Shown piece by piece: positions 1 through 7,940 of a DNA stretch of 40,573 nt. The stretch comes from Nitrospiraceae bacterium (GTDB taxonomy: Bacteria > Nitrospirota > Nitrospiria > Nitrospirales > Nitrospiraceae), in NCBI GenBank assembly GCA_919902665.1, contig CAKKRK010000045.1, positions 1 to 40,573 on the forward strand, given 5' to 3'. A program made the translations under genes and the position numbers. Numbering within the stretch: the first letter of the stretch is position 1; the number at the start of each line of letters is the position of its first letter. Below the pieces are notes generated by a model. That model had not been told where the DNA came from. It was given only the letters and a program-made list of their open reading frames with translations, and made no database searches.

Positions 1-10
1 ATAACTTCAG

Positions 11-126
11 GATGCTCAAGAGAACCGTCCAGCAAGGTTGCAGCGAGCGAAGAGGTGAAGCGTACGCTTCCGTACGTTGAGACTCTGAGCGATGCGAGAA
101 CGCTGCTGGCGGACTTTTTCAGCATC
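11..126. repeat. Long imperfect palindrome (intergenic repeat)
   Basis: Bases 11-66 and 71-126 form two arms of about 56 bases that pair imperfectly. The outer ends are GATGCT and AGCATC, and the centre is built on CGTACG on both sides. The whole would fold into one long hairpin. It lies upstream of the first lipoprotein gene. From memory, elements with these ends and this layout are dispersed between genes in Nitrospira genomes; that link cannot be tested here. It could be a miniature mobile element or a transcription attenuator. Confidence 0.7.
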
Positions 127-148
127 AGGTTAGGTTCCGCGAACGCTG

Positions 149-1636
149 TTGAACCCAATCCTCCCACGCTTTGCCCACGGGGTCTCTGTGCGGTGGGGCG
201 TTGTCACCCCGATCTCGTTGCTGCCGTTTCTTGCTGTTCTTGTGTTGTTGGCCGGCTGTGGTCCTTCCGTCAATCACTATCTCCTCATTGAACAGAGCCT
301 CTTTGCCGGTGATCCAAAACGGGCCGTGACGATCGTCGAGCAGACCGAGAAAGAGTATGGAACGAAGGCCCGCCTACTGTATGCAATGGATCGCGGAATG
401 GTGCTGCAGTTAGCAGGTGATTATCAGCAAAGCAGTGCGGCATTGGAGCGAGCGGAAGAAGAGGTCGAGCGGCTCTATACCAGAACCATCCGTTCTGAAA
501 CCGCTGCATTTCTGACCAACGATAACGCCCTGCCGTACGAAGGGGACGCCTACGAACACGTTATGATCAACGTGATCAAGGCCATCAACTACGCGGTTCA
601 GGGGCAGCTTCAGGGCGCACTCGTGGAGGCACGACGAATCGACCATCGTTTGAATGTGCTCAGTGACAGAGTGAAGGATGCAACCAAGTATCGGAATGAC
701 GGGTTTGCTCGGTATGTATGCGGTATCTTGTACGAAGCGGTTGGGGATCTGAACAATGCGTTTATCGCCTACCGCAATGCCTATGAAGCGTATGGAGCCA
801 TGAGCGGGTGGATGAAAATGTCCGCTCCTCCGGCTTTGCACGCCGATCTTCTGCGGACGGCGGAGGCGCTCGACCTCGCAACTGAATTTGCTGAATATCG
901 ACAGGCATTCCCTGATGTCTCCTGGCAACCTCCTTCATCCCAGGAGCGACTCGCTCAAGTCGTGATGATCAGCTATAATGGTCGGGCTCCGCGAAAAGAG
1001 GATCTCTTCTTGGACTTGCCTATTAGTCTTGATGCCGCACAGTTAGTCTTGCTGAATAGGGGGGTCTTCAGGTCGCCCTATCAACGAGATCGCGTTGCAG
1101 ACAGCGTACTCTACGGACTCAATGGGCGCGTGGTTCGTGTTGCACTTCCGCGGTTAGTTCCACAGAAGACGCAGGTCACATCCGAAAGTATGACATTGAC
1201 GGATTCGATCGGCCAGTCAGTCGTTGTTCGGTCTGAACTGGCACACAATGTGACCGCGCTGGCTGAAAAAAGCCTTTCGGAACGTCTGCCGTCGATCACG
1301 GTGAAAGCGCTCGCGCGCGCCGCGACGAAATATGCGGCGGCGGAAGGAGCCATGATCGGAGCGCAACATGCCGCTGGAAAGGATGCTGCCCCCTGGGTCG
1401 GACTGTTGGTCGGGCTCGTGGCTCATGGAATGGCAGTGGCATCCGAAGAAGCCGACAAGCGAAGTTGGCAGACTTTGCCCGATGAAATTCACGTGGCCCG
1501 AGCGTGGGTCCCACCAGGCCAGTACCACCTGTCCATTCGACCCTCGGGACAAGGGGCGACGACGGCGAAAGATGGACAAACGATCGCACTGACTGAAGGC
1601 CAAACGATGTTCATTATCCAGCGTGTGATGCAATGA
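149..1636 (+). CDS. COG3014-like lipoprotein with helical repeat region
   Basis: Probable outer-membrane or periplasmic lipoprotein of the uncharacterised COG3014 family. The N-terminus holds a hydrophobic stretch ending in a lipobox (LLAGC), so the protein is probably lipidated and anchored in the envelope. The next 200 or so residues are helix-rich and TPR-like (for example LFAGDPKRAVTIVEQTEKEY), and a Gly/Ala-rich hydrophobic segment (AAPWVGLLVGLVAHGMA) lies near residue 410. The listed start is a TTG with no clear ribosome-binding site. A GTG at 188 would give a more typical lipoprotein signal and may be the true start. The stop overlaps the next lipoprotein gene by 4 bp (ATGA), so the two are probably translated together. 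Its biochemical role is unknown. Confidence 0.8.
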   Translation: MNPILPRFAHGVSVRWGVVTPISLLPFLAVLVLLAGCGPSVNHYLLIEQSLFAGDPKRAVTIVEQTEKEYGTKARLLYAMDRGMVLQLAGDYQQSSAALERAEEEVERLYTRTIRSETAAFLTNDNALPYEGDAYEHVMINVIKAINYAVQGQLQGALVEARRIDHRLNVLSDRVKDATKYRNDGFARYVCGILYEAVGDLNNAFIAYRNAYEAYGAMSGWMKMSAPPALHADLLRTAEALDLATEFAEYRQAFPDVSWQPPSSQERLAQVVMISYNGRAPRKEDLFLDLPISLDAAQLVLLNRGVFRSPYQRDRVADSVLYGLNGRVVRVALPRLVPQKTQVTSESMTLTDSIGQSVVVRSELAHNVTALAEKSLSERLPSITVKALARAATKYAAAEGAMIGAQHAAGKDAAPWVGLLVGLVAHGMAVASEEADKRSWQTLPDEIHVARAWVPPGQYHLSIRPSGQGATTAKDGQTIALTEGQTMFIIQRVMQ

Positions 1637-2772
1637 GGCGTGTCGGCGGGTCTGCTTTTGGACAAGGCGTCGCGGTGTTCCTCTGTCTGGGGTTGATGGT
1701 ATCTGCATCGACTGGCTGTACCTGGTTCACTGGAAAAGGGAAGCCGGGGTGGGTGGATGGCTGGAGTGCGGACTATCCATCGAGTCAATACCTGACCGGG
1801 GTCGGCCAAGCAGACACTCGAAGTAATGCTGAGGATCAGGCCTATGCGGCCGTGGCTCGTATCTTCAAGGCAGAAGTCGCGGCGCAAGTGAAGGACTGGG
1901 AATCGTACTGGGTCGTTGAAAATCATGGTGTTTCCAACGCCGAGCGGCGGCTCACGATCGACAGTGTGACGAAAGTCTCGACCGATAAAGTGCTGGAAAA
2001 CGTCAGGATCGCGGATGTGTGGTACGACTCGGAGAGCCGGGTGTACTACGCTTTGAGTGTGATGAATCGCGCTCAGGCTGAAGCGTCATTGATGGAGAAG
2101 GTCTTGGGCTTGGATCGCGCGATTGACACGGATGTCACTGAGTCCCGGCAAGCAATCGACAAGCTTGCCAAGGTTCGCGCCCTTCGCCGAGCCGGTCGAA
2201 ATCTGGTTCTGCGCGAGGCGTATAACACGGATTTGCGAGTGATCCGTCCCAGCGGGCAAGGGACCTCGTCTGCCTATCAGGTAAACGAATTATCTGGTGA
2301 GTTGGAGCAATTTCTTGCTACGAATCTGGTGCTTGCGGTACAAGTGTCCGGTGACCATGCAGAACCAGTTGGGCGTGCGTTGGCGGAAGGGCTGATCCGA
2401 GAAGGACTTCGTGTGACCACAAAGAGGGAAGGTGAAGAAGGTGGTGCTCCTGAATTGATTGTCCGAGGCACCGTTCGTCTGTTCCCCATCGAGGTGCGGG
2501 ACCCACATTTCAAGTACGTTCGGTGGTGTAGTGATTTCGAGGTCGTGGAGCCGGGGACACGACGGGTCGTCGGGGCTACGGCGCACGGAGGGAGGGAAGG
2601 GCACCTGACAGAGCGTGAAGCCACGGCGAAGACGTTGCGTGTCATGCAACAAGAGTTGTCGTCGGATGTCGCGAAGGCGATTGCTGCCCATATTTTTGGC
2701 GAGATCGTGTTGCCTGAGACAGCGATGATGCCGGCGAGTTGCCCGCGAGAAGAATCAGGGGTGAGGCGGTAA
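1633..2772 (+). CDS. LPP20-family lipoprotein
   Basis: Predicted exported lipoprotein of 379 residues. A signal peptide ends near STGC, a weak lipobox. It is followed by the LPP20-type segment (KPGWVDGW, then YLTGVGQADTRSNAEDQAYA), which is typical of small envelope lipoproteins that share an AxxxAxA helix. The C-terminal part (about residues 225-355) looks like a CsgG/TolB-N-type alpha/beta domain, with HAEPVGRALAEGLIREGL followed by a strand-rich section. The ATG overlaps the stop of the upstream COG3014-like gene, so they form a two-gene unit. Neighbouring COG3014 and LPP20 genes are a recurring pair in Gram-negative bacteria, but the function is not established. The family call rests on motif likeness only. 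Confidence 0.75.
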   Translation: MRRVGGSAFGQGVAVFLCLGLMVSASTGCTWFTGKGKPGWVDGWSADYPSSQYLTGVGQADTRSNAEDQAYAAVARIFKAEVAAQVKDWESYWVVENHGVSNAERRLTIDSVTKVSTDKVLENVRIADVWYDSESRVYYALSVMNRAQAEASLMEKVLGLDRAIDTDVTESRQAIDKLAKVRALRRAGRNLVLREAYNTDLRVIRPSGQGTSSAYQVNELSGELEQFLATNLVLAVQVSGDHAEPVGRALAEGLIREGLRVTTKREGEEGGAPELIVRGTVRLFPIEVRDPHFKYVRWCSDFEVVEPGTRRVVGATAHGGREGHLTEREATAKTLRVMQQELSSDVAKAIAAHIFGEIVLPETAMMPASCPREESGVRR

Positions 2773-2803
2773 ATGGACGTTCTTTCATGAGGAGGTATTG
2801 ATC

Positions 2804-3073
2804 GTGAAAAAGACAGACGAACTCTCCGTCAGCCGAGCTCCACGCAGCCGGGGGCGGGGGTTGACCAAATCTGGGCAAAAACTTTCAAGCCGTGTGGCCA
2901 AGCGGCGATTGAGCGACCGACTGAAGGAAGACACGGCGTCCTTCAATAGCGGGAATCTTGCCGACACCTTTCGAAAAGAGGGGTATGAAGAGGTGCCACT
3001 CGATGAACTACAAGATCGGCTCTCCAAGCTTCAAGGGCCGCTCGCGGAAATCATTCTGAAGGGGAGGGTATAA
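2804..3073 (+). CDS. Putative VapB-like antitoxin
   Basis: An 89-residue basic-then-acidic protein directly upstream of a PIN-domain gene (4-base gap), which is the usual place for an antitoxin. The N-terminal third is rich in Arg, Lys and Ser and could bind DNA. The C-terminal part (FRKEGYEEVPLDELQDRLSKLQG) is acidic and could wrap the toxin. GTG at 2804 is chosen because GGAGG at 2791-2795 lies 8 bases upstream; a TTG at 2798 is too close to it. No known antitoxin fold (RHH, AbrB, Phd) is obvious, so the call rests mainly on position and size. Confidence 0.55.
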   Translation: MKKTDELSVSRAPRSRGRGLTKSGQKLSSRVAKRRLSDRLKEDTASFNSGNLADTFRKEGYEEVPLDELQDRLSKLQGPLAEIILKGRV

Positions 3074-3077
3074 GGGG

Positions 3078-3521
3078 ATGCCATATTACTATTTTGACTC
3101 AACCGCACTCATTAAGCGCTACAGCATGGAGCGGGGCACGAGGATCGTGAATAGGCTGATGGTGAAGCGCGGTAAAGTTGCGATTGTCCCGACATGGTCC
3201 GTGACGGACTTCTATTCGGTCCTCTGCGCACGCGCACATGAGGGGCAGATTACGCGGGATGATTGCTACTCCGTTTTGTATAAGTTCGAGATTGAATCCA
3301 AACAGGGACTCTATCAGTTTATTGAACCGAAGATGGAGACCTACCTGGCAACCAAGGAATTGGCCCTGGAGTATCCGTTCCTTCGATCGCCACAAGTGAT
3401 GCATCTGGCGCTGGCGTTGGAGTTGAAGCCGTTGCGATTGACCGTCGTCAGTGCAGATCCTCAGCTGTTGGCGGCATCAAAAACTGCAGGACTGCACATT
3501 ATTAATCCGACTGAAGACTAG
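3078..3521 (+). CDS. PIN-domain protein, VapC-like toxin (one acidic site altered)
   Basis: A 147-residue PIN domain, the RNase fold of VapC toxins. The first acidic residue is Asp7 in YYYFDSTALIKRY, the second position is Asp44 (TWSVTDFYSVL) and the last is Asp127 (VVSADPQLL). The motif that normally reads DALHLA reads QVMHLALA here, so the usual third Asp is Gln106. Catalysis may be weakened or lost. The ribosome-binding site is GGAGGG at 3063-3068. The gene follows its putative antitoxin with a 4-base gap and ends near the convergent phosphatase gene. Confidence 0.8.
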   Translation: MPYYYFDSTALIKRYSMERGTRIVNRLMVKRGKVAIVPTWSVTDFYSVLCARAHEGQITRDDCYSVLYKFEIESKQGLYQFIEPKMETYLATKELALEYPFLRSPQVMHLALALELKPLRLTVVSADPQLLAASKTAGLHIINPTED

Positions 3522-3550
3522 CAGTGCCATGCTTTTCTGAATAAGTGCGG

Positions 3551-4426
3551 TCAAGTGGCTCGGATATTGACTGATCGGCCATGGGATGGCTCTTCTGAGG
3601 CCTGTTTGAGCAATTCCAAGACAGCCTGATTCCATCCGGTTGGGCCGATGCCTGGCGCGCGAATGAGGTTCGGCAGATTGATATCGGGGTCATACGTGCC
3701 GTCCGGTTTTTGTACCAAGACAGGATGATCGACCGTCAGTAAGAGCGGGAGATCATTCAAGCTATCGCCAATGCCGATAGTTTCGATATCGTCTGGCAGG
3801 TCGGCCAGTCGCTCCTGTCGCTTGTAGCAGCGGAGAAGAATTTCTGCGGCCCGACCTTTGTCGTTGTTTCCTGTCAAGTGAAAGAACCGTCCCCCTCTTG
3901 TCCAATTCAGCCCTCGTGTCACAATCTGGCGGCAGACCTCTTCGATCAGTTTAGGGGGGCCGTTTACTAAAAACGGCTCATCGAACTCCCGCAGCATAGC
4001 CCGCAGGGCATCTTCTCGGGCGAGCCCCGTGGTCGCCATGACTTCGTCAACCGACAGGTCGCCGAACCCCTGGAGCGGCGTGCCCACCGCTTCTTCAATT
4101 TGCCGGAGCACATCCCGCAGGAGGGCATACGGTGTGCCGAGTTCAATGATTTGATAGCCGGAGCGGCGTCGTGATCGTTCCAAGGGGAAGTCAAAGGTAT
4201 TGAGGGGCACAAACACTGCCGCGCCATTCTCGACGATGAAGGGATTGTGGTGATCAAGGCGCTCTCGAAGCGGTTCGATTTCGGCGCGGGTCTTTCCGGA
4301 GACGATAATGACTGGAATGTCTTCCGCACGAAGGGCGTCGAGCGCCGGTCTCGCCTCGTCAAAGGAATAGGTGTCGTTGTCTAAAAGACAACCGTCCAGG
4401 TCTGTGAAGAGTAGATAGCGTGACAT
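3551..4426 (-). CDS. mpgP: Mannosyl-/glucosyl-3-phosphoglycerate phosphatase (HAD-IIB, MpgP family)
   Basis: A 291-residue HAD-superfamily phosphatase of the MPGP type, which removes phosphate from mannosyl- or glucosyl-3-phosphoglycerate to release the compatible solute. HAD motif I is at residues 8-12 (TDLDG, nucleophile Asp9, Asp11), motif II near VSGKT (42-46), and motif IV is GDSLND (220-225). The ENGAAVF stretch (66-72) is typical of the subfamily. The start is ATG at 4424-4426, where the MSRYLLFTDLDG sequence begins; a longer reading frame upstream would run into the neighbouring gene. It is the last gene of a four-gene minus-strand operon, 4 bases after the channel-like gene. The GpgS-like enzyme in the operon makes glucosyl-3-phosphoglycerate the likelier substrate. 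Confidence 0.85.
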   Translation of the reverse strand: MSRYLLFTDLDGCLLDNDTYSFDEARPALDALRAEDIPVIIVSGKTRAEIEPLRERLDHHNPFIVENGAAVFVPLNTFDFPLERSRRRSGYQIIELGTPYALLRDVLRQIEEAVGTPLQGFGDLSVDEVMATTGLAREDALRAMLREFDEPFLVNGPPKLIEEVCRQIVTRGLNWTRGGRFFHLTGNNDKGRAAEILLRCYKRQERLADLPDDIETIGIGDSLNDLPLLLTVDHPVLVQKPDGTYDPDINLPNLIRAPGIGPTGWNQAVLELLKQASEEPSHGRSVNIRAT

Positions 4427-4430
4427 AGGC

Positions 4431-5138
4431 TTACAGATGTCGTAGGTCCTCGTTGATCTGCGACCGGGAATGTCCGGCCAGACGCCGTTCCAGGAAATCC
4501 TTCGCCAGATCCTTGCCACCCAACCCCAGGGCTAATGCAGCCGCAAGGACGAGTCCTCCCCAGGTAATGCCGAATCCGACCACGACGATGTGCTGAGCAA
4601 TCCCCAACTGTTCGAACGCCATGGCCACGGTCAAGAGCTGAATGCCCCAGCGCGTTCCGGCTGCGATCCAGCGGGCCGGAGGTAACCCCGCGTTCACCGC
4701 AGCGATGAGGACGGCCTGTGACACGAAATTCGAGACGAGGTACCCGATGATTCCGATCACGGCCGCGGTGACCAAATGGGGAATATACGACAAGAGTGAG
4801 TGAGCGGCTTCATTGATCGGGGCCACATCGAGCGCGCCCAGCGATGCCGTGGTGGCGAAGATCACGATCAACCAGTAGGTAATGCGGCCGATAATATAAG
4901 ACGGATCGGCTTTGATGCCTCCCCGCAGGAGGGCTGCCGCGATACCGATTCGATCGCAGAGTCGATCCAGGCCAATGACGCGAAGCAGCCGTTCCATCAA
5001 ATGCCCCATGCCCCAGGCTGCGCCCAGACCAACCAGCAAGAGAATCAGCATGGCCAGGACATTGGGAAGGATGGCAAAGACGCGCTCGCCAAGTGCGGTC
5101 ACTGGTCCGAGTAACGTATGTTCCCAGCTTGAGGTCAT
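4431..5138 (-). CDS. Mechanosensitive ion channel-like membrane protein (conserved TM helix type)
   Basis: A 235-residue integral membrane protein with four to five hydrophobic segments. It carries the Gly/Ala-rich conserved helix pattern of small mechanosensitive-channel relatives (LPNVLAMLILLLVGLGAAWGMG near residues 25-46; FGITWGGLVLAAALALGLGG near the end). The last segment GLGGKDLAKDFLERRL resembles the TM3-to-beta junction of MscS proteins, but no full MscS beta domain follows. The start ATG has AAGGAG 6 bases upstream and overlaps the glycosyltransferase stop by 4 bp. Its place inside a solute-synthesis operon suggests a role in osmotic balance, such as solute release or sensing. That role is inferred from context. 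Confidence 0.75.
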   Translation of the reverse strand: MTSSWEHTLLGPVTALGERVFAILPNVLAMLILLLVGLGAAWGMGHLMERLLRVIGLDRLCDRIGIAAALLRGGIKADPSYIIGRITYWLIVIFATTASLGALDVAPINEAAHSLLSYIPHLVTAAVIGIIGYLVSNFVSQAVLIAAVNAGLPPARWIAAGTRWGIQLLTVAMAFEQLGIAQHIVVVGFGITWGGLVLAAALALGLGGKDLAKDFLERRLAGHSRSQINEDLRHL

Positions 5139-6460
5139 GGCTCGCTCCTTTCAGACTTCGCGCGAGCAGGCTCTATGACTTCGCGCGAGTCATGAGACTG
5201 AGGCCAACGTGCGACAAGATACTCTTTCTGTTTCTCGAACGTCCGGCAGAGCGTTTCGATGAGTTGCTCGGCTTCCGCCGTGGTCAACCCTTGGCTATCC
5301 AGTACGAATGACGCGGTCTTTCCTAAATAGAGAGGGGTCAGCGCTTTCAGGAGATGTTCTTGTGGGAGCACGTTCCGATGATGCGCGAGGGCGGCGTCAT
5401 AAATAATTTGGGCCCATAGTGAATCCGGAATGCGGAAATCCCGTAGGGGGACGTTCCGAAGGCTGGATAGCTGATCCAGGGCGTCTTTCGAGAGCATGCG
5501 TGCCCAAATATCGTGCAGGTCCGTCAGCCCGAGCTGAAACAATTCCACCATCCGTTCGACGTTGACATTCACCGGCTCAACGCCCACCTCATATTGGAAG
5601 CCGAAGAGAGGCACCTTTCGCGAGTCTGTGACGGGGATCCAGGTGGGGGCATGGGCTTCCATCAAGGCGAACAAGGCCCCCACGACCTGTCGCAACATGG
5701 AGGAGAGGTCGGCGGCAGGGTCTTTGGGATCATGAATCTTGGCCCCGAGAAAACTCTGACACACCTTCGCTCCGCTCGTGATGGCCTCGGTCGTCATCCA
5801 AATATCGATCCCGAAGCGCGCAACATCGGACTCCCAGACGTGCTTCTCGAGATAGTGTTGCGCCAGCTCTCCGGTGAAGCCGAAATCTCCACCGATCGGC
5901 TGACGGACCTCCTGTCCGTAGAGGGCTCGGGTCAGCGGATAGGCGATGCTGTTGGTGATAGTTCCGTCGTACTTGTGGCGTCGATAGTACGGGGCCACAT
6001 AGTCATAGCCTTCTTTGAGAATCGGATGAAGGAGCAGTTCCATCCACTCGGGGGTGATGCTGCGGACGTCCGAATCGACGACGGCACAGGCTTTGACTTT
6101 GAGCCGTCGAGCGATCTCGAAAATCGTGCGAAACGCGCTTCCCTTGCCTGGGATTCCATGATACGGCGTGACAATCCGGTGGAGCGTGCTCTGCCGATCA
6201 CTGATGAAGAGGGGATCCAGATCAACCATCGTATTGGCGACAATAGCTGGAGTGTCATCGGTGGAGCCGCCATCGGAATTCACCAGCACAGCGCGATGAC
6301 CGTGAAAGTATTTTGCCAGCCCCGCTCCGACGGCGCGGACGACGTGGCCGACGGTCCTTGCATTGTTGAAGCTGGGAATGCCGACCAAGATGTCGGCACT
6401 GCGCACGGCTTCCAGCAGGTCCTCGGTTTCAGCGGTGAGTGGAATCAAGCTGTTGTTCAT
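5135..6460 (-). CDS. Family 2-type glycosyltransferase, possible glucosylglycerate synthase
   Basis: A 441-residue GT-A fold glycosyltransferase. It has an N-terminal nucleotide-sugar region (ILVGIPSFNNARTVGHVV, residues 24-41), SDGGSTDDT at 62-70, a DxD-type motif VVDSDVRS (127-134) and QPIGGDFG (187-194), followed by a segment with WESDVARFGIDIWMTTEAI. These last motifs match a group of bacterial glycosyltransferases linked to glucosylglycerate or mannosylglucosylglycerate synthesis. The C-terminal 180 residues are helical. It overlaps its neighbours by 4 bp at both ends. It may add sugar directly to glycerate or a second sugar to glucosylglycerate; donor and acceptor cannot be told from sequence. 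Confidence 0.75.
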   Translation of the reverse strand: MNNSLIPLTAETEDLLEAVRSADILVGIPSFNNARTVGHVVRAVGAGLAKYFHGHRAVLVNSDGGSTDDTPAIVANTMVDLDPLFISDRQSTLHRIVTPYHGIPGKGSAFRTIFEIARRLKVKACAVVDSDVRSITPEWMELLLHPILKEGYDYVAPYYRRHKYDGTITNSIAYPLTRALYGQEVRQPIGGDFGFTGELAQHYLEKHVWESDVARFGIDIWMTTEAITSGAKVCQSFLGAKIHDPKDPAADLSSMLRQVVGALFALMEAHAPTWIPVTDSRKVPLFGFQYEVGVEPVNVNVERMVELFQLGLTDLHDIWARMLSKDALDQLSSLRNVPLRDFRIPDSLWAQIIYDAALAHHRNVLPQEHLLKALTPLYLGKTASFVLDSQGLTTAEAEQLIETLCRTFEKQKEYLVARWPQSHDSREVIEPARAKSERSEP

Positions 6461-7701
6461 GAGACAGTCTGCCTGGTTTCCGCCGTAGGATCCCAGGCAT
6501 GGTCCTGTTCGACGGCGTCCATGAGCCGATGAAAAATATCTGGAACAGCATGGGTCACCCGGCTCCAGTTCGAGATCATGGGAACCCCCAACGGGTCGCC
6601 GAGGAAGCTGTCCGTCGCCAACGTCATGCCGCGCAGAAATACTTCAACGGCGCGCCGCTCCTCATGGCGGTCAAAGCGCAAACTGTTGATCGCCGCGTCA
6701 TTTTCGTACCGACTAATCGCTTCTTGCGCGGCTTGGAGATAGGTGGCCCGCAACGTCTTAAGGGTGCCTTCCGAGAGGACCAGCCCTTCGCTCGCCAGGT
6801 TGCGGAAGAGCGATTTGGTGATATCGACGCACATTTTCAAGAGGCCCGCGTCAGGATTGTGCGTCGACAGCGTTTGATGCTTGTGTTCATAGGCATCGGC
6901 GATATCGGCTTGGCAAATACGACGGAGTGCGCAATTGCGGTACACCTCGGCCAGCATGCCGACCTCCAGCCCCCAGTCGCCAGGAATACGGTTGATCCAG
7001 GCCAGATCTCGCACCATCGCGAATTCTCCGGCCAGCGGGTAACGAAAACTGTCCAGAAACGAGAGGAGGGGATGTGGCCCAACCAGTAACTGTAGACTGC
7101 GGATCAGCGGAGTAATGAAGAGACGGGTCACACGCCCATGCATGCGGTCCGTTACGCGGCTGTAATACCCCTTGCAAAATTCGTAGGCGAGGTTCGGATT
7201 GGCGACGGGGTAACAGAGGCGAGCGAGGTACTGGCGGTCGTAGCTCACGATGTCGCAGTCATGCAGGGCGATGACCTGGCTTTGCCCCCGGGCCAGTACA
7301 TAGCCGTAGGCCGTCCAACACCCGCGTCCTTTCCCTTGGTGTCCGATGTCGATCTCATGCGAGACCAAGGTGTTCAGCAGCGCCTGAATCCTGGTCCCGT
7401 CGTTCCAGACGACGCGAACTCGTTGGGGGAGCTGAGAAAAGAATTGCTTGGCTAGTCGGAACTCCAGCGCAGAGGCCTGATCCAGAGAAATGACGATTTC
7501 GTTGATGTAGCGAACCTCACCCAGGATTTCCACGATGCGCTTGAGGGCGGGACGTTCCAGTTCCGAATACAGTGAGGGGAGGACGAGCGCGATCGGCGTC
7601 GTTTTCGCATACCGCTCGAGCTCGTGCTCCAGCTGCTCCGTGTTGGGCTGACCGAGACGGTGGAGAACGGTCACGACCCCATTTTGATAAAAATCAGACA
7701 C
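6457..7701 (-). CDS. gpgS: Glucosyl-3-phosphoglycerate synthase-like glycosyltransferase (GT81)
   Basis: A 414-residue retaining glycosyltransferase like GpgS, which transfers glucose from an NDP-glucose to 3-phosphoglycerate. Seen: LPSLYSELER near residue 41, GKGRGCWTAYGYVLA (123-137), the metal-binding HDCDIVSYD (147-155), YPLAGEFAM (221-229) and DWGLEVGML (242-250). The PLAGE...GxEVG pair is characteristic of GpgS. The start is GTG at 7699-7701 with AGAGG about 6 bases upstream. It is the first gene of the four-gene operon ending with the MpgP-type phosphatase, which fits a two-step synthesis of glucosylglycerate, an osmolyte also made under nitrogen limitation in other bacteria. Mannosyl specificity is possible but less likely. 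Confidence 0.8.
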   Translation of the reverse strand: MSDFYQNGVVTVLHRLGQPNTEQLEHELERYAKTTPIALVLPSLYSELERPALKRIVEILGEVRYINEIVISLDQASALEFRLAKQFFSQLPQRVRVVWNDGTRIQALLNTLVSHEIDIGHQGKGRGCWTAYGYVLARGQSQVIALHDCDIVSYDRQYLARLCYPVANPNLAYEFCKGYYSRVTDRMHGRVTRLFITPLIRSLQLLVGPHPLLSFLDSFRYPLAGEFAMVRDLAWINRIPGDWGLEVGMLAEVYRNCALRRICQADIADAYEHKHQTLSTHNPDAGLLKMCVDITKSLFRNLASEGLVLSEGTLKTLRATYLQAAQEAISRYENDAAINSLRFDRHEERRAVEVFLRGMTLATDSFLGDPLGVPMISNWSRVTHAVPDIFHRLMDAVEQDHAWDPTAETRQTVS

Positions 7702-7940
7702 GATGACCTCTCTGCTGATCGCTGATTATTGCTGAACGTCGATCCCGCGTAAAGCCGGGGGAGCGAAGAGATGCGGATGCTTCTCAACCGATTCTACGCT
7801 GAAGAATGCAGGGGATGTGCCATCGCTGAGTATAACGAAAGGCTAAGACTCTTGTCACTTCGTGCCGGGGATTCGCTCGAATTCTGATAAAACAGCTCGC
7901 AGAGGTGTAGGGAAAAGCAGGCAGGAGTGGAGGGTTTCCC

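Noticed and set aside
55-291. 78-codon frame starting in the left palindrome
   Set aside because: It begins inside the repeat and overlaps the signal region of the lipoprotein gene in another frame.
5513-6532. Plus-strand open frame of 339 codons
   Set aside because: It is fully antisense to the second glycosyltransferase and the end of gpgS, whose motifs and overlaps are clear. It has no recognisable domain.
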